Assembly (NCBI RefSeq): GCF_009664365.1
Contig: NZ_CP044310.1
Location: 2,181,001-2,245,000, forward strand
Source: Paenibacillus xylanilyticus
GTDB taxonomy: Bacteria > Bacillota > Bacilli > Paenibacillales > Paenibacillaceae
Direction of reading: 5' to 3'
DNA: 64,000 bases
Positions 17,898 to 26,567 of the stretch are shown in pieces. Under the pieces are notes generated by a model that made no database searches, was not told the DNA's origin, and worked only from the letters and a program-made list of their open reading frames with translations. Made by a program: the position numbers and the translations under genes. Position 1 is the stretch's first letter, and every line of letters begins with the position of its first letter.

Positions 17898-18809
17898 GTG
17901 GAATTAAGACAGTTGCATTACTTTTTGAAAGTGGCACAGAAGGAGCATGTGACCCAAGCAGCCGAAGAGCTGCATGTCGCACAGTCAGCAGTGAGTCGTC
18001 AGATTCATCAGCTGGAAGAAGAGCTGGGTGTTGACCTCTTCATGCAAAAGGGGAGGAATCTGCAGTTGACGGCAGTAGGTCAGCTCTTCTGCAAGCGTGT
18101 TGAAGGGATTTTAAAGGATCTGGACAAAGCAGTCGGGGAAGTTCATGAGTTTTTGGATCCGGAACATGGTGAAATTCGTATTGGTTTTCCTCATAGTCTG
18201 GGTATCCATCTGATTCCTTCGGTCGTGGCCGCATTTCGTCAGCGTTATCCCAATGTCAAATTCAGATTTAAGCAGGGCATGTTCCCGACGCTCATTCGTG
18301 ACGTGCTGTCTGCTGAGGTGGATCTGGCTTTCATATCACCTTTTCCGGAAAAGCATGATCAGGTCGCAGGTGATATCGTGCTAACCGAAGAATTACATGC
18401 CATTCTTCCTCCGAATCACCCGCTTGCAGGAGAAGAGGAAATTGCACTTGAACAGCTCAAAGATGATAAATTTGTACTGTTCAGCAAAGGGTATTCATTG
18501 CGCCCGATCGTTTGGCATGCCTGCCTGGAAGCAGGATTTACGCCGAAAATTGCTTTTGAAGGTGAAGAGACGGACACCATCCGCGGGTTGGTTGCAGCGG
18601 GCATGGGAGTGAGTCTGCTGCCGGAAATGGCACTTTTCCAGACCAATCCACTGCAACCGGCACATGTTGCCATTTCTCATCCCAAAGTAACGCGGACCAT
18701 TGGGTTAATCCATCGGGCGGATGACAAATTGCCACTTGTAGCACAGTCATTTCGTTCGTTTTTACTTAACTACTTCGGTTTACAGCAAAACAATACCCCA
18801 TCCGAGTAA
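17898..18809 (+). CDS. LysR family transcriptional regulator
   Basis: A 303-residue DNA-binding regulator. The winged helix-turn-helix is at residues 1-60 (ELRQLHYFLKVAQKEHVTQA, AQSAVSRQIHQLEEELG), followed by the linker helix and a periplasmic-binding-protein-like effector domain (about 90-295; IRIGFPHSLGIHLIPSVV, AAGMGVSLLPEM). The effector is unknown. The GTG start has GGAG upstream. No target gene is divergent; rhomboid lies upstream on the same strand. The last seven codons form the 5' arm of the terminator at 18789-18830. Confidence 0.9.
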   Translation: MELRQLHYFLKVAQKEHVTQAAEELHVAQSAVSRQIHQLEEELGVDLFMQKGRNLQLTAVGQLFCKRVEGILKDLDKAVGEVHEFLDPEHGEIRIGFPHSLGIHLIPSVVAAFRQRYPNVKFRFKQGMFPTLIRDVLSAEVDLAFISPFPEKHDQVAGDIVLTEELHAILPPNHPLAGEEEIALEQLKDDKFVLFSKGYSLRPIVWHACLEAGFTPKIAFEGEETDTIRGLVAAGMGVSLLPEMALFQTNPLQPAHVAISHPKVTRTIGLIHRADDKLPLVAQSFRSFLLNYFGLQQNNTPSE

Positions 18810-18830
18810 ACGGTGGGGTATTGTTTTTTT
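18789..18830 (+). terminator. Terminator overlapping the 3' end of the LysR gene
   Basis: An 11-bp stem ACAATACCCCA / TGGGGTATTGT followed by a run of eight T's. The 5' arm and loop encode the last residues QNNTPSE and stop codon, so coding sequence and terminator overlap. Confidence 0.85.
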
Positions 18831-18849
18831 TGTTTCTATATATGTTCGA

Positions 18850-19530
18850 TTAGTCGCGACTGTTGAAAATTCCGATGTAACGGATCAATTCAAGCAGGGA
18901 GATCAGTGCAGCGGCCACATAGGTTAACGCTGCGGCGTTCAGAACCTTGGCAACACCTTTTTCTTCTTCATTGCGAATGTAACCTTCAGAAACCATGATT
19001 TCACGAGCTCGATTGCTGGCATTGAACTCTACGGGCAACGTGATGAGCTGGAACGCAACGGTAACGGAGAAGAAGATGATACCGAGACCAACAAGGTTCA
19101 TGGCGTTGAAGATAAAACCGGCAATCAACAGAAAAGGTGCAAGTCCAGATGCGAAGTTTACAATCGGGAAGATCCGGTGGCGAAGAGCCAGCATCGGATA
19201 GCTTTCCTTGTGCTGTATGGCATGGCCGACCTCGTGACAGGCTACGGAAACAGCTGATATTGAATTTTCATAATATACAGGTTCGGACAATCGTACAACC
19301 CGGTTTATCGGATCGTAGTGATCGGAGAGGGCCCCGCGCACGGGTTCAATTGGAACGTCGTGCAGACCATTAGCATCCAGCATATGACGAGCTGCATCAT
19401 ACCCAGTCATGCCGTTCAGGTTTTGGACTCCCGACCAACGGTTGAATGTACTCTTAACGCGAAATTGCGCCCACAAGGAGAGCAAGAAGGCGATAATGAT
19501 CAAAACGAACATACCGTTATTAAAACTCAT
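18850..19530 (-). CDS. yugP: YugP family membrane zinc metallopeptidase
   Basis: A 226-residue protein with transmembrane segments at the N-terminus (about 6-24) and in the second half, and the zinc motif HEVGHAIQH (about residue 112). This is the neutral zinc metallopeptidase family typified by B. subtilis YugP; the substrate is unknown. ATG at 19528-19530 (MSFNNGMF) is 7 nt after GGAGG, better spaced than the ATG two codons upstream. The MerR gene ends 28 bp upstream of this start on the same strand, so the two form a unit. Confidence 0.85.
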   Translation of the reverse strand: MSFNNGMFVLIIIAFLLSLWAQFRVKSTFNRWSGVQNLNGMTGYDAARHMLDANGLHDVPIEPVRGALSDHYDPINRVVRLSEPVYYENSISAVSVACHEVGHAIQHKESYPMLALRHRIFPIVNFASGLAPFLLIAGFIFNAMNLVGLGIIFFSVTVAFQLITLPVEFNASNRAREIMVSEGYIRNEEEKGVAKVLNAAALTYVAAALISLLELIRYIGIFNSRD

Positions 19531-19558
19531 ATTCATTCCTCCGCTTTCTAATAATAAG

Positions 19559-19987
19559 CTACATCATGGTGTTCTCAAGCAAGATTTTCAAGGCTTCCAT
19601 CGTACCGGCACTTTTCGTGAGTAGGCCTGCCATCATCTTACGTGCTTGTACAGGTTTCATCTCGCCAAGCAGCGGTTTGAGTTCATTGACCTCTCGCTCA
19701 AGTTGTTGAACATGGAGTTCAAGAGTTGTCAGTTTGCTGGCAACCTGCTCTTCTGTGCTAACCAGACTCCACTTCTCAAGAGATTGCTTAATCTCGTCGA
19801 GACTATATTTCTCTTGTTTCATCTGTACAATACGTTCAAGTCTGGTTAAAGTTTCATTACTATATAGACGATAGTTTTTTTCTGTCCGCTCTTCAGGAGC
19901 GATCAAACCAAGCTTCGTGTAGTAATCAATCGTCCGTTCACTTACACCAGCGGTCTTGGCAAGTTCGCCAATCCGAAACAGTTTCAT
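19559..19987 (-). CDS. MerR family transcriptional regulator
   Basis: A 142-residue regulator with an N-terminal MerR winged-helix domain (MKLFRIGELAKTAGVSERTI, then DYYTKLGLI) and a coiled-coil (about 75-110) for dimerisation. No Cys-rich metal site is seen, so a metal-sensing role is unlikely. The start is placed at the ATG 19985-19987, where the family consensus begins; a GTG six codons upstream is possible. It probably regulates its own operon with yugP. Confidence 0.87.
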   Translation of the reverse strand: MKLFRIGELAKTAGVSERTIDYYTKLGLIAPEERTEKNYRLYSNETLTRLERIVQMKQEKYSLDEIKQSLEKWSLVSTEEQVASKLTTLELHVQQLEREVNELKPLLGEMKPVQARKMMAGLLTKSAGTMEALKILLENTMM

Positions 19988-20256
19988 ATCCCCAATGGTA
20001 TTCACCTCGCTTGCAAGTTCTAATGTAGGGAATTGTAGATTCCACTTGCGGCTTTACAGACTCCGCCCCATTCTTTTCTTACTATATAGTTATGATACAT
20101 GATCTTTAACCATACAGTCAAACGTTATGCTTTTATTGTGAATGAGGCATGTTTCTATGTCTATGTGCTCATGGGACATGAATATGTACTTAAGTGCAAG
20201 AAAAAGACGCATGACTTTATTCCCAGAAATATTTTTCTGATTTGATTAAAATACTC

Positions 20257-20286
20257 TTGTCAACTTTCCTGTCTTCTGCTTATAAT
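20257..20286 (+). promoter_or_regulatory. Sigma-A promoter of the ammonium transporter operon
   Basis: TTGTCA (20257-20262), 18-nt spacer, TATAAT (20281-20286), 57 nt upstream of the start codon. Confidence 0.7.
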
Positions 20287-20307
20287 GACATTAAGAGTTT
20301 CACGATA

Positions 20308-20324
20308 TGTGAAGAAACTTAACA
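20308..20324 (+). promoter_or_regulatory. GlnR/TnrA box downstream of the amt promoter
   Basis: TGTGA-AGAAACT-TAACA matches the GlnR/TnrA consensus TGTNA-N7-TNACA at every defined position. It lies about 15-31 nt after the predicted transcription start, a location expected for repression under nitrogen excess. Confidence 0.65.
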
Positions 20325-20342
20325 TAAGAGGGAGTGGGGTAC

Positions 20343-21746
20343 ATGAGAAAGAAATGGTTGGTTGCGGTGTTATTAATGCTTACGTTACTGGCTTTCCCAG
20401 TCAGCGCATTCGCTTCTGCGGAGGGGCCGACGAACATTGAACTTCAAACGGGTTTGAACTCAGCCTTTACGTTTTTGGCTGTAGTGCTGGTTTTCTTGAT
20501 GCAAGGGGGATTTGCTTTATTGGAAGCAGGTTCAACACGAATGAAGAATGCAGGACATATTGCGGGTAAAACGATCCTGACATTGGGTATTTCGGTTATT
20601 GCCTTCTGGGCTCTGGGCTTCGGTCTTGGCTTCGGTAACGGGAACAGCTTTTTTGGAACAACAGGATTTTTCCTGAGTGGTGACCAAATGGCTGCATCCT
20701 TCGAATCACTGGCCTTCTCCGATGTTCCACTTACCATTAAATTTGTATTCCACCTCGCTTTTGCGGCAGTATCTCTGGCCATCGCCTGCGGTGGTATGGC
20801 TGAACGTGCAAAAATGAGCGTATATATTGTTTTCGGAACACTTTATACCATTATCATGTATCCGGTTGTTGCTCACTGGGTATGGGGCGGCGGCTGGCTC
20901 GCAGAGCTGGGTATGCAAGACTTCGCAGGTTCAACCGTAGTTCACTTGACAGGTGCAACAGCTGCATTGGTAGCTACGATCCTGTTGAAACCACGTATCG
21001 GTAAATACAACAAAGACGGAAAACCTAACATCATTCCGGGTCACAACCAAGTTTACTCTGTTCTCGGTGTTATCATTCTCTGGATCGGTTGGTTCGGATT
21101 CAACCCAGGTAGCACATTGTCTGCGATGGGCGATGGATTCTTCGGTTATGTTGCATTGACTACAAACGTTGCAGCTGCAGCGGGTGGTGTTGCGGCACTG
21201 TTGATCTCTTGGGCAGTTCTTGGTAAATCCGATATTCCTAGCATGCTGAACGGTGTGCTTGCAGCACTCGTTGCGATTACAGGTGCTTGTGCCTTTGTAG
21301 AACCTTGGGCAGCTCTGGTTATCGGTGCTTTGGCAGGTATTATCACATTCTTCACGGCTCAATTCTTCGATCGCAAAGGAATTGACGATCCAATCTACGC
21401 GTTCTCCGTTCATGGTATCGCTGGTATGTGGGGAGCGATTTCCACAGGATTGTTCGCAACTCCGGAGCTTGCTGAAAGTGTAGGTGTAGGTCAAGCAGGT
21501 CTGTTCTACGGCGGTGGATTCCATCAGCTGGGAGTTCAACTTTTGGGTCTGGTAGGTGCATTCGCCTTCGTACTGGTTGTTTCCTTCATTATCCTTGGCG
21601 GAATGAAAGCCATCATGGGTATTCGTGTAACTGAAGAAGAGGAAACCATGGGTCTGGATCTTAGTGAGCACGGTACTTATGGGTACCCTGAGCAAATGAA
21701 AAGTATTGAAGGTAAAACGAGTGGTGGCGGTACGTTCAGCTCCTAA
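20343..21746 (+). CDS. amt: Ammonium transporter
   Basis: A 467-residue channel with an N-terminal signal peptide (MRKKWLVAVLLMLTLLAFPV, SAFASA cleavage region) and eleven transmembrane helices. Amt hallmarks include FLMQGGFALLEAGSTRMKN, VAHWVWGGGWLAELG, DFAGSTVVHLTGA (conserved Asp of the substrate path), GWFGFNPGS, and the pore His pair in VVHLTGA/FSVHGIAG. The ATG at 20343 has GGGAG 8 nt upstream; a GTG three codons earlier is also in frame. It has a promoter and GlnR box and leads a unit with the nucleotidyltransferase (39 bp downstream) and exonuclease. No glnK/PII gene is nearby. Confidence 0.95.
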   Translation: MRKKWLVAVLLMLTLLAFPVSAFASAEGPTNIELQTGLNSAFTFLAVVLVFLMQGGFALLEAGSTRMKNAGHIAGKTILTLGISVIAFWALGFGLGFGNGNSFFGTTGFFLSGDQMAASFESLAFSDVPLTIKFVFHLAFAAVSLAIACGGMAERAKMSVYIVFGTLYTIIMYPVVAHWVWGGGWLAELGMQDFAGSTVVHLTGATAALVATILLKPRIGKYNKDGKPNIIPGHNQVYSVLGVIILWIGWFGFNPGSTLSAMGDGFFGYVALTTNVAAAAGGVAALLISWAVLGKSDIPSMLNGVLAALVAITGACAFVEPWAALVIGALAGIITFFTAQFFDRKGIDDPIYAFSVHGIAGMWGAISTGLFATPELAESVGVGQAGLFYGGGFHQLGVQLLGLVGAFAFVLVVSFIILGGMKAIMGIRVTEEEETMGLDLSEHGTYGYPEQMKSIEGKTSGGGTFSS

Positions 21747-21785
21747 GGTGAATGATGACTGAATCACGCTTCAAGGAGGCAGGAC

Positions 21786-22874
21786 ATGATGGAACCTATC
21801 CCGTTTATAAACCATTCTTGGTCCTATCAAGGGATCGATGGTGCTGCTTCAACCGAGGAGCTGCGCCAGGCACGTGTAGTACTGCAGAATGAGCTCCAGG
21901 AATTGTTGTCCGCTTCCTTGTCGCCAATCGAGTGGTACCAAACGGTAAATGAACTGCATGACCGAATATACCGGAAAGCAGTAGAGTTATGCATCCAGGG
22001 GATGGTAGAGGAAGGCTTCGGCCGGCCTCCCGTCCCCTATGCCTTTATCGTTTTTGGCAGTTCGGGCAGGGAAGAAGCTACATTATGGAGTGATCAGGAC
22101 AATGGCATGATCATCAGCGATAACCCGCATGAGGGAAAAGAGGAATATTTTGCCGAACTCGGGCGACGAATGGCTGATATGCTTGAAGAGCTAGGCTATG
22201 CCAAATGTGAAGGAAAAGTGATGTGTTCAGAGCCGTTATGGCGCAAAACACTGGAATCTTGGAAGGAACAGCTTCGGATGTGGAGGTCGGATCTGGCGTG
22301 GGAACCTGTGCGCAATTTGATCATTGCTTCGGATATGCGTTTTGTGGCAGGGGAGAAAGGACTGGCAGATGAATGGATTGCTGCCTTCTATGATGGATTC
22401 AGAGCCGTTCCCGAGCTGTCTGATGCTGTCCTTCGCAATACGGTTAAACACAAGGCAACCCTGAATATTCTCGGTCAGGTGGTCACAGAAAGGTTTGGAG
22501 AACATGCTGGCGGATTCGACGTCAAGTATGGACTATATATTCCACTGGTAAACAGTGCGCGTTTCCTGGCACTCCAGCATGGGATTAAGGAAACATCTAC
22601 GCTCAAGCGCATACAGAGATTGGTGTCCCTTGAAGCGGTTCCCCTTACACTGCTTGATGCGGCAGGGCGAGCTTTTATGATAGCACTGAAGTTTAGACGC
22701 AGTACACCAGTCGTCATTAGAGGTGGGCTGCAGCAGAGCAGTGGTTTTCTGGATGAGAAACAAATGAAGCAAAAACAGATGCATTATGAATTGCGGGATA
22801 CATTAGGACAGGTGCGACGTGTGCATCGCGCACTGCAAAGACAACTTCGTTTTGCAGAAAGGAGACGTCCATGA
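21786..22874 (+). CDS. GlnD-like nucleotidyltransferase (DUF294 + DUF294_C)
   Basis: A 362-residue soluble protein. The nucleotidyltransferase motif is clear: FIVFGSSGREEATLWSDQD with the Gly-Ser pair and Asp-x-Asp for metal (about residues 91-112), followed by a C-terminal DUF294_C helical domain (about 220-345). These domains resemble the uridylyltransferase part of GlnD but no HD or ACT domains are present. It follows amt by 39 bp with an AAGGAGG site and overlaps the exonuclease gene by ATGA, so the three are coupled. Its place behind amt suggests a nitrogen-signalling role, which is inference. Confidence 0.85.
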   Translation: MMEPIPFINHSWSYQGIDGAASTEELRQARVVLQNELQELLSASLSPIEWYQTVNELHDRIYRKAVELCIQGMVEEGFGRPPVPYAFIVFGSSGREEATLWSDQDNGMIISDNPHEGKEEYFAELGRRMADMLEELGYAKCEGKVMCSEPLWRKTLESWKEQLRMWRSDLAWEPVRNLIIASDMRFVAGEKGLADEWIAAFYDGFRAVPELSDAVLRNTVKHKATLNILGQVVTERFGEHAGGFDVKYGLYIPLVNSARFLALQHGIKETSTLKRIQRLVSLEAVPLTLLDAAGRAFMIALKFRRSTPVVIRGGLQQSSGFLDEKQMKQKQMHYELRDTLGQVRRVHRALQRQLRFAERRRP

Positions 22875-23608
22875 GAGAGCCGGCAAGGGGCAATACTGGA
22901 TTTTGGAATTCGCTGCGTCAGGGAGGGGTTCCTTCTGCCATCGCTTCCATAATGGGGGCCCCAACGGCGCAACACATGGCGTTCATTCGCTCAATGATGA
23001 GGGAGCAGCGCAGACCGGAAGTTCTGCATACGCCGCTGAATGAATTGGATGCGGTTGTATTCGATCTGGAGACGACAGGCTTTTCGCCGCAGCATGGAGA
23101 CGAGATTCTCTCATTTGGCGCTGTGCGCATCAGTGGTGGTGTAGTACTGGAAGGAGAACAGTTCTATACACTCGTTCAATCCAAAGCTGCAATACCAGAA
23201 CACATTACCGAACTTACAGGCATCACACAGCAGATGTGCGTCGATGCACCTACTTTGCTGGAGGGCCTGCATGATTTTATGTCTTTTGTTGGCGGCAGTG
23301 TACTGGTTGCACATGCAAGTGCGCATGATCGGGCATTTCTGAATGCTGCTCTGTGGCGTACCTCCAAAGTGAGGCTGAGCCATCGGCTGATCGACACCAT
23401 GATGCTGGCTCGCTGGCTGGAGCCGGGAAGACCGGGCTATGGTCTCGATGAACTGCTGGAATCAAGGGGCATACCGATATACGGACGTCATCATGCATTG
23501 GAAGATGCCAAGATGACCGCGCAGCTATGGTCCTGTTATTTGGAGGATATGACTCATAAAAATGTAGAAACACTGGGTGACTTGTATACCCATTTAAGTC
23601 ATGCGTAG
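22871..23608 (+). CDS. DnaQ-like 3'-5' exonuclease domain protein
   Basis: A 245-residue protein with a DEDDh exonuclease core from about residue 58: AVVFDLETTGFSPQHGDEI (ExoI, Asp/Glu), LVAHASAHDRAFLNAAL (ExoII), and RHHALEDAKMTAQLW (ExoIII with His and Asp). The N-terminal 55 residues are an extension of unknown role. The start ATG overlaps the stop of the upstream DUF294 gene (ATGA), which indicates translational coupling. In other bacteria exonuclease and DUF294/CBS domains are fused in one protein, so the pair probably acts together. The 3' end overlaps the convergent JAMM gene by 15 bp. Confidence 0.88.
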   Translation: MREPARGNTGFWNSLRQGGVPSAIASIMGAPTAQHMAFIRSMMREQRRPEVLHTPLNELDAVVFDLETTGFSPQHGDEILSFGAVRISGGVVLEGEQFYTLVQSKAAIPEHITELTGITQQMCVDAPTLLEGLHDFMSFVGGSVLVAHASAHDRAFLNAALWRTSKVRLSHRLIDTMMLARWLEPGRPGYGLDELLESRGIPIYGRHHALEDAKMTAQLWSCYLEDMTHKNVETLGDLYTHLSHA

Positions 23609-24082
23609 TTGTGCTGGCTGAAGTTCATAGCACTTTTGCCCATTTGACTTATTTGGGTCTTTCACGTTGTACAGGATCTCATAACCATTCAGATGCATAC
23701 AAGGTTCAGACTTGCTTGTCAGAGCGGGTGTGCCGATCAGATACACCTTGATCAATTCGGCGTAAGCTGGAAGTGACATGAGGTCCTGATGGGACGGTAT
23801 GGGACTGGTCTTCGGATGTGAGTGGAAGATACCAACGAGCTTTGGCTCGTTGAATAAGCAACGAATCCATTCCGCCTCATCCAGGCTGAAGTGATGCAGC
23901 GGGTTAGGCGCAACGTTGCGAATTGGCTGAAACCGACTGATTCGTATGCCGCCCGCTGCAGCTTCACCCAGCACAACCCCGCAGGCTTCCTGTGGCAGCG
24001 AATTGTACATGTGTTTCGACATTTCTTCCTCTACGGAAGAAGGAATGAAGATCGTGTTTTGCTGTCCGTGAAGTGCTGCCAT
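23594..24082 (-). CDS. M67 (JAMM/MPN) family metallopeptidase
   Basis: A 162-residue protein with the JAMM motif: Glu in EACGVVLGE (about residue 32), HSHP (about 97-100) and the downstream SxxD as IPSHQD, which bind zinc. Bacterial M67 enzymes process ubiquitin-like sulphur carriers or other isopeptide substrates; no ThiS/MoaD-like or E1-like gene is adjacent, so the substrate is unknown. The ATG has GAGGGGTG upstream. Its last 15 bp overlap the convergent exonuclease gene. Confidence 0.87.
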   Translation of the reverse strand: MAALHGQQNTIFIPSSVEEEMSKHMYNSLPQEACGVVLGEAAAGGIRISRFQPIRNVAPNPLHHFSLDEAEWIRCLFNEPKLVGIFHSHPKTSPIPSHQDLMSLPAYAELIKVYLIGTPALTSKSEPCMHLNGYEILYNVKDPNKSNGQKCYELQPAQLRMT

Positions 24083-24324
24083 TTTGTATTCACCCCTCTC
24101 TCTTTGGCTCCTGCTTAGGCAGGGGTCCTTTTTTTTGTTTGAATTTGTATGATCCCTGATTGTAAAATTTTAAAGGAAAAGGGTACAATATTAAAGAGAG
24201 TATTTTACAACATGTAATAAGACATCACCCATGTGCAAACGAATCAAGTGGTTAGGGCCACTTGCGGTGAGTGACGGTAATAAAGTCATACCGAAATGCT
24301 GATTCTACAAGAAGGTGGCTGGAC

Positions 24325-24873
24325 ATGAAACGAAACATATACATACTGCTTGGTGTTGTATTGCTCATTGGGGTTGCACTGGCTCAAAATGCGGATAGCG
24401 GGATCGCTGCCGTGTTCAAGCAAGAAGAGCCGCTCCCAACCGAAACAGGACCGAGAGCGGGATTACTGGCCCCAGGGTTCTCTCTTAAAGGCATGGATGG
24501 AAAAACATATTCCGCAGGAGGAGCGAAGGAAAAGGCTGTATTTGTCAGCTTCTGGGCTTCCTGGTGTGAACCCTGCAAGGAGGAAGCGCCAGCGCTTAAT
24601 ACCTTGGCTGCTAAATATAAAGATGAAATGGATATGTATGGAGTCAATGTAACCCCTTACGATAAGCTGAAAGATGCTAAAGCTTTTGTGGAGGAATACA
24701 AACTGACGTTCCCTATTTTGCTCGATGAGGACGGGGAAGCCTATGCCAAGTATAATGGTGTCGCTTTTCCTACAAATGTGCTGATTGACAAGAATGGGGT
24801 GATCCAGGAAGTCATACTCGGCATTTTGCCCGAGAAGGAATTGGAGCGTAAAATCAAGAAAGTCATCAACTAG
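24325..24873 (+). CDS. TlpA/ResA-like membrane-anchored thiol-disulfide oxidoreductase
   Basis: A 182-residue protein anchored by one N-terminal helix (MKRNIYILLGVVLLIGVALA) with an extracytoplasmic thioredoxin fold: APGFSLKGMDGK, FVSFWASWCEPCKEEAPAL (redox motif WCEPC, about residue 87) and the cis-Pro segment GVAFPTNVLID. The family reduces exported protein disulfides, for example in cytochrome c maturation. The ATG at 24325 has AAGGTGG upstream; 18 further in-frame codons lack a site. A bidirectional terminator separates it from cimA. Confidence 0.92.
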   Translation: MKRNIYILLGVVLLIGVALAQNADSGIAAVFKQEEPLPTETGPRAGLLAPGFSLKGMDGKTYSAGGAKEKAVFVSFWASWCEPCKEEAPALNTLAAKYKDEMDMYGVNVTPYDKLKDAKAFVEEYKLTFPILLDEDGEAYAKYNGVAFPTNVLIDKNGVIQEVILGILPEKELERKIKKVIN

Positions 24874-24886
24874 TAAGTCAGATAAA

Positions 24887-24923
24887 AAGCGCCTGTCCCC
24901 ATTGATTTTGGAGACAGGCGCTT
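24887..24923. terminator. Bidirectional terminator between the TlpA-like gene and cimA
   Basis: Perfect 11-bp stem AAGCGCCTGTC / GACAGGCGCTT between convergent genes. Confidence 0.8.
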
Positions 24924-24947
24924 CGTTTATTTTCCGGGAAATAAGCG

Positions 24948-26567
24948 TTAATGGTTACTTAATCCATGCATGGCTGTGTGGACAACATTCGGCTCGTCCT
25001 GTAACTTTTCCTGAAGCAGGGCATAACGGAAACTGTGAACAAGGGCTTCCCAGCTGGCTTCAATGACGTTTTCGGAAACGCCAACCGTATTCCATGTATT
25101 CTCTGTATTTTTGGATTCGATTAATACACGTACTTTGGCTGCCGTGGCATCCTTCTCATCAAGTACACGAACTTTATAGTCAGAGAGATGCATGTTAGCA
25201 AGCGAAGGGAAATACTGGACAAGTGCTTTCCGAAGAGCGTTATCGAGAGCATTCACCGGACCATTACCCTCTGCAGCAGTATAAACGCTTGTTCCAGCAA
25301 CATTGAGCTTAACAAATGCTTCGGAAACAACGGATTTGTCGGCTGCTTTTTCCACGAGCATTTTGAAGGATTCAAATGTGAACAGTTCCTTCATATCTCC
25401 GTTTGCTTCGCGAATGAGCAGCTCGAGGGAAGCATCCGCACCTTCAAACTGATAACCTTGATGCTCCAAATCTTTGATTTTTTCAATGATCTGACGTGAA
25501 TTGGCGCTGCTTGGATCGAACTCCAGTCCGAGTTCCTGTGCCTTGGAGACGATGTTGCTCTGTCCAGCCAGCTCTGAAACGAGTACACGCTGTTTGTTCC
25601 CGACAAGTTCAGGTACGATATGTTCGTAAGTACGGGAATCACGCAGGATAGCAGAGACGTGAATACCGCCCTTATGAGCGAAGGCTGCATTACCGACATA
25701 AGGCTGATTGATCGGCATGTTCACATTGGCAATCTCGCTAACATAGCGGGCTACGTTAGTAAGCTGTTTCATCGAATCTTCGGACACGCATTCATATCCA
25801 AGCTTGAGCTGTAGGTTCGGAATAATGGAAGCCAGATTGGCATTGCCGCAACGTTCTCCATAACCGTTCATCGTACCTTGAACCTGTCTGGCACCGGCTT
25901 GTACAGCACTAAGCGTATTAGCGACAGCCAGTTCACAGTCATTATGTGTATGAATTCCGAGATGAGCATGAGGGAGACTTCCAGAGAGTCTGGATACAAT
26001 CTCGTATACTTCATGCGGCATGGTTCCGCCGTTGGTATCACACATCACGAGCCAGTCTGCACCGGCTTCATGAGCTTTTGTTAACACAGCTTGAGCATAC
26101 TCCGGGTTATGTTTGAATCCATCGAAGAAGTGCTCGGCATCGAAAATAACTTCCATTCCATTTTGCTTCAAATAAGCAATGGAATCATAGATCATGGATA
26201 GATTCTCTTCCAAAGTGGTTTGCAAGGCGGTATGGACGTGGAAATCCCACGATTTACCGACCAATGTTGCTGCTTGTGCACCGGATTCGATCATCCGTTT
26301 CAAATTGGCGTCTTCGCTGGCGATGCTTCCTTTGCGACGTGTACTGCCAAAAGCAACGACCTTGGCATTGAGATGTAATTCTTTTACTCTTTTGAAAAAC
26401 TCAATGTCCTTGGTGTTGCTGCCGGGAATTCCGCCTTCAATATAATGAGCACCTAGGTCGTCGAGTTTCTTGGCAATTTTGAGCTTGTCATCTGCCGATA
26501 AACTGACACCCTCCCCTTGTGTGCCGTCACGTAAAGTCGTATCGAAGATGGAAATGGCCTTTGACAT
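24948..26567 (-). CDS. cimA: (R)-citramalate synthase
   Basis: A 539-residue cytoplasmic enzyme that condenses pyruvate and acetyl-CoA to citramalate, feeding an isoleucine route that bypasses threonine deaminase. The HMGL-like TIM barrel begins FDTTLRDGTQGEGVSLS (catalytic Arg and metal Asp), has HTHNDCELAVANTL (metal His pair) and NGYGERCGNANL, and a C-terminal LeuA dimer/allosteric domain from about residue 390. The EGGIPGSNTKD and GSTRRKG segments are those of the CimA/type-2 group rather than LeuA. The start has AGGAGG. The 317-bp upstream region shows no T-box. Confidence 0.92.
   Translation of the reverse strand: MSKAISIFDTTLRDGTQGEGVSLSADDKLKIAKKLDDLGAHYIEGGIPGSNTKDIEFFKRVKELHLNAKVVAFGSTRRKGSIASEDANLKRMIESGAQAATLVGKSWDFHVHTALQTTLEENLSMIYDSIAYLKQNGMEVIFDAEHFFDGFKHNPEYAQAVLTKAHEAGADWLVMCDTNGGTMPHEVYEIVSRLSGSLPHAHLGIHTHNDCELAVANTLSAVQAGARQVQGTMNGYGERCGNANLASIIPNLQLKLGYECVSEDSMKQLTNVARYVSEIANVNMPINQPYVGNAAFAHKGGIHVSAILRDSRTYEHIVPELVGNKQRVLVSELAGQSNIVSKAQELGLEFDPSSANSRQIIEKIKDLEHQGYQFEGADASLELLIREANGDMKELFTFESFKMLVEKAADKSVVSEAFVKLNVAGTSVYTAAEGNGPVNALDNALRKALVQYFPSLANMHLSDYKVRVLDEKDATAAKVRVLIESKNTENTWNTVGVSENVIEASWEALVHSFRYALLQEKLQDEPNVVHTAMHGLSNH

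Larger units (their letters stand above)
19988..20342. other. Divergent intergenic region, merR / amt
   Basis: A 355-bp AT-rich region. The amt side contains a sigma-A promoter (20257-20286) and a GlnR/TnrA box (20308-20324). On the merR side I see no clear promoter or MerR-type operator. Confidence 0.5.

Noticed and set aside
20931..21767. 278-residue frame opposite amt
   Set aside because: Antisense shadow; composition (Cys, Thr, Asn rich) is not protein-like and no Shine-Dalgarno site is present.
24107..24136. Terminator near the JAMM gene start
   Set aside because: CTCCTGC/GCAGGGG with eight T's looks like a plus-strand terminator, but no plus-strand gene ends within 450 bp, so I could not assign it.
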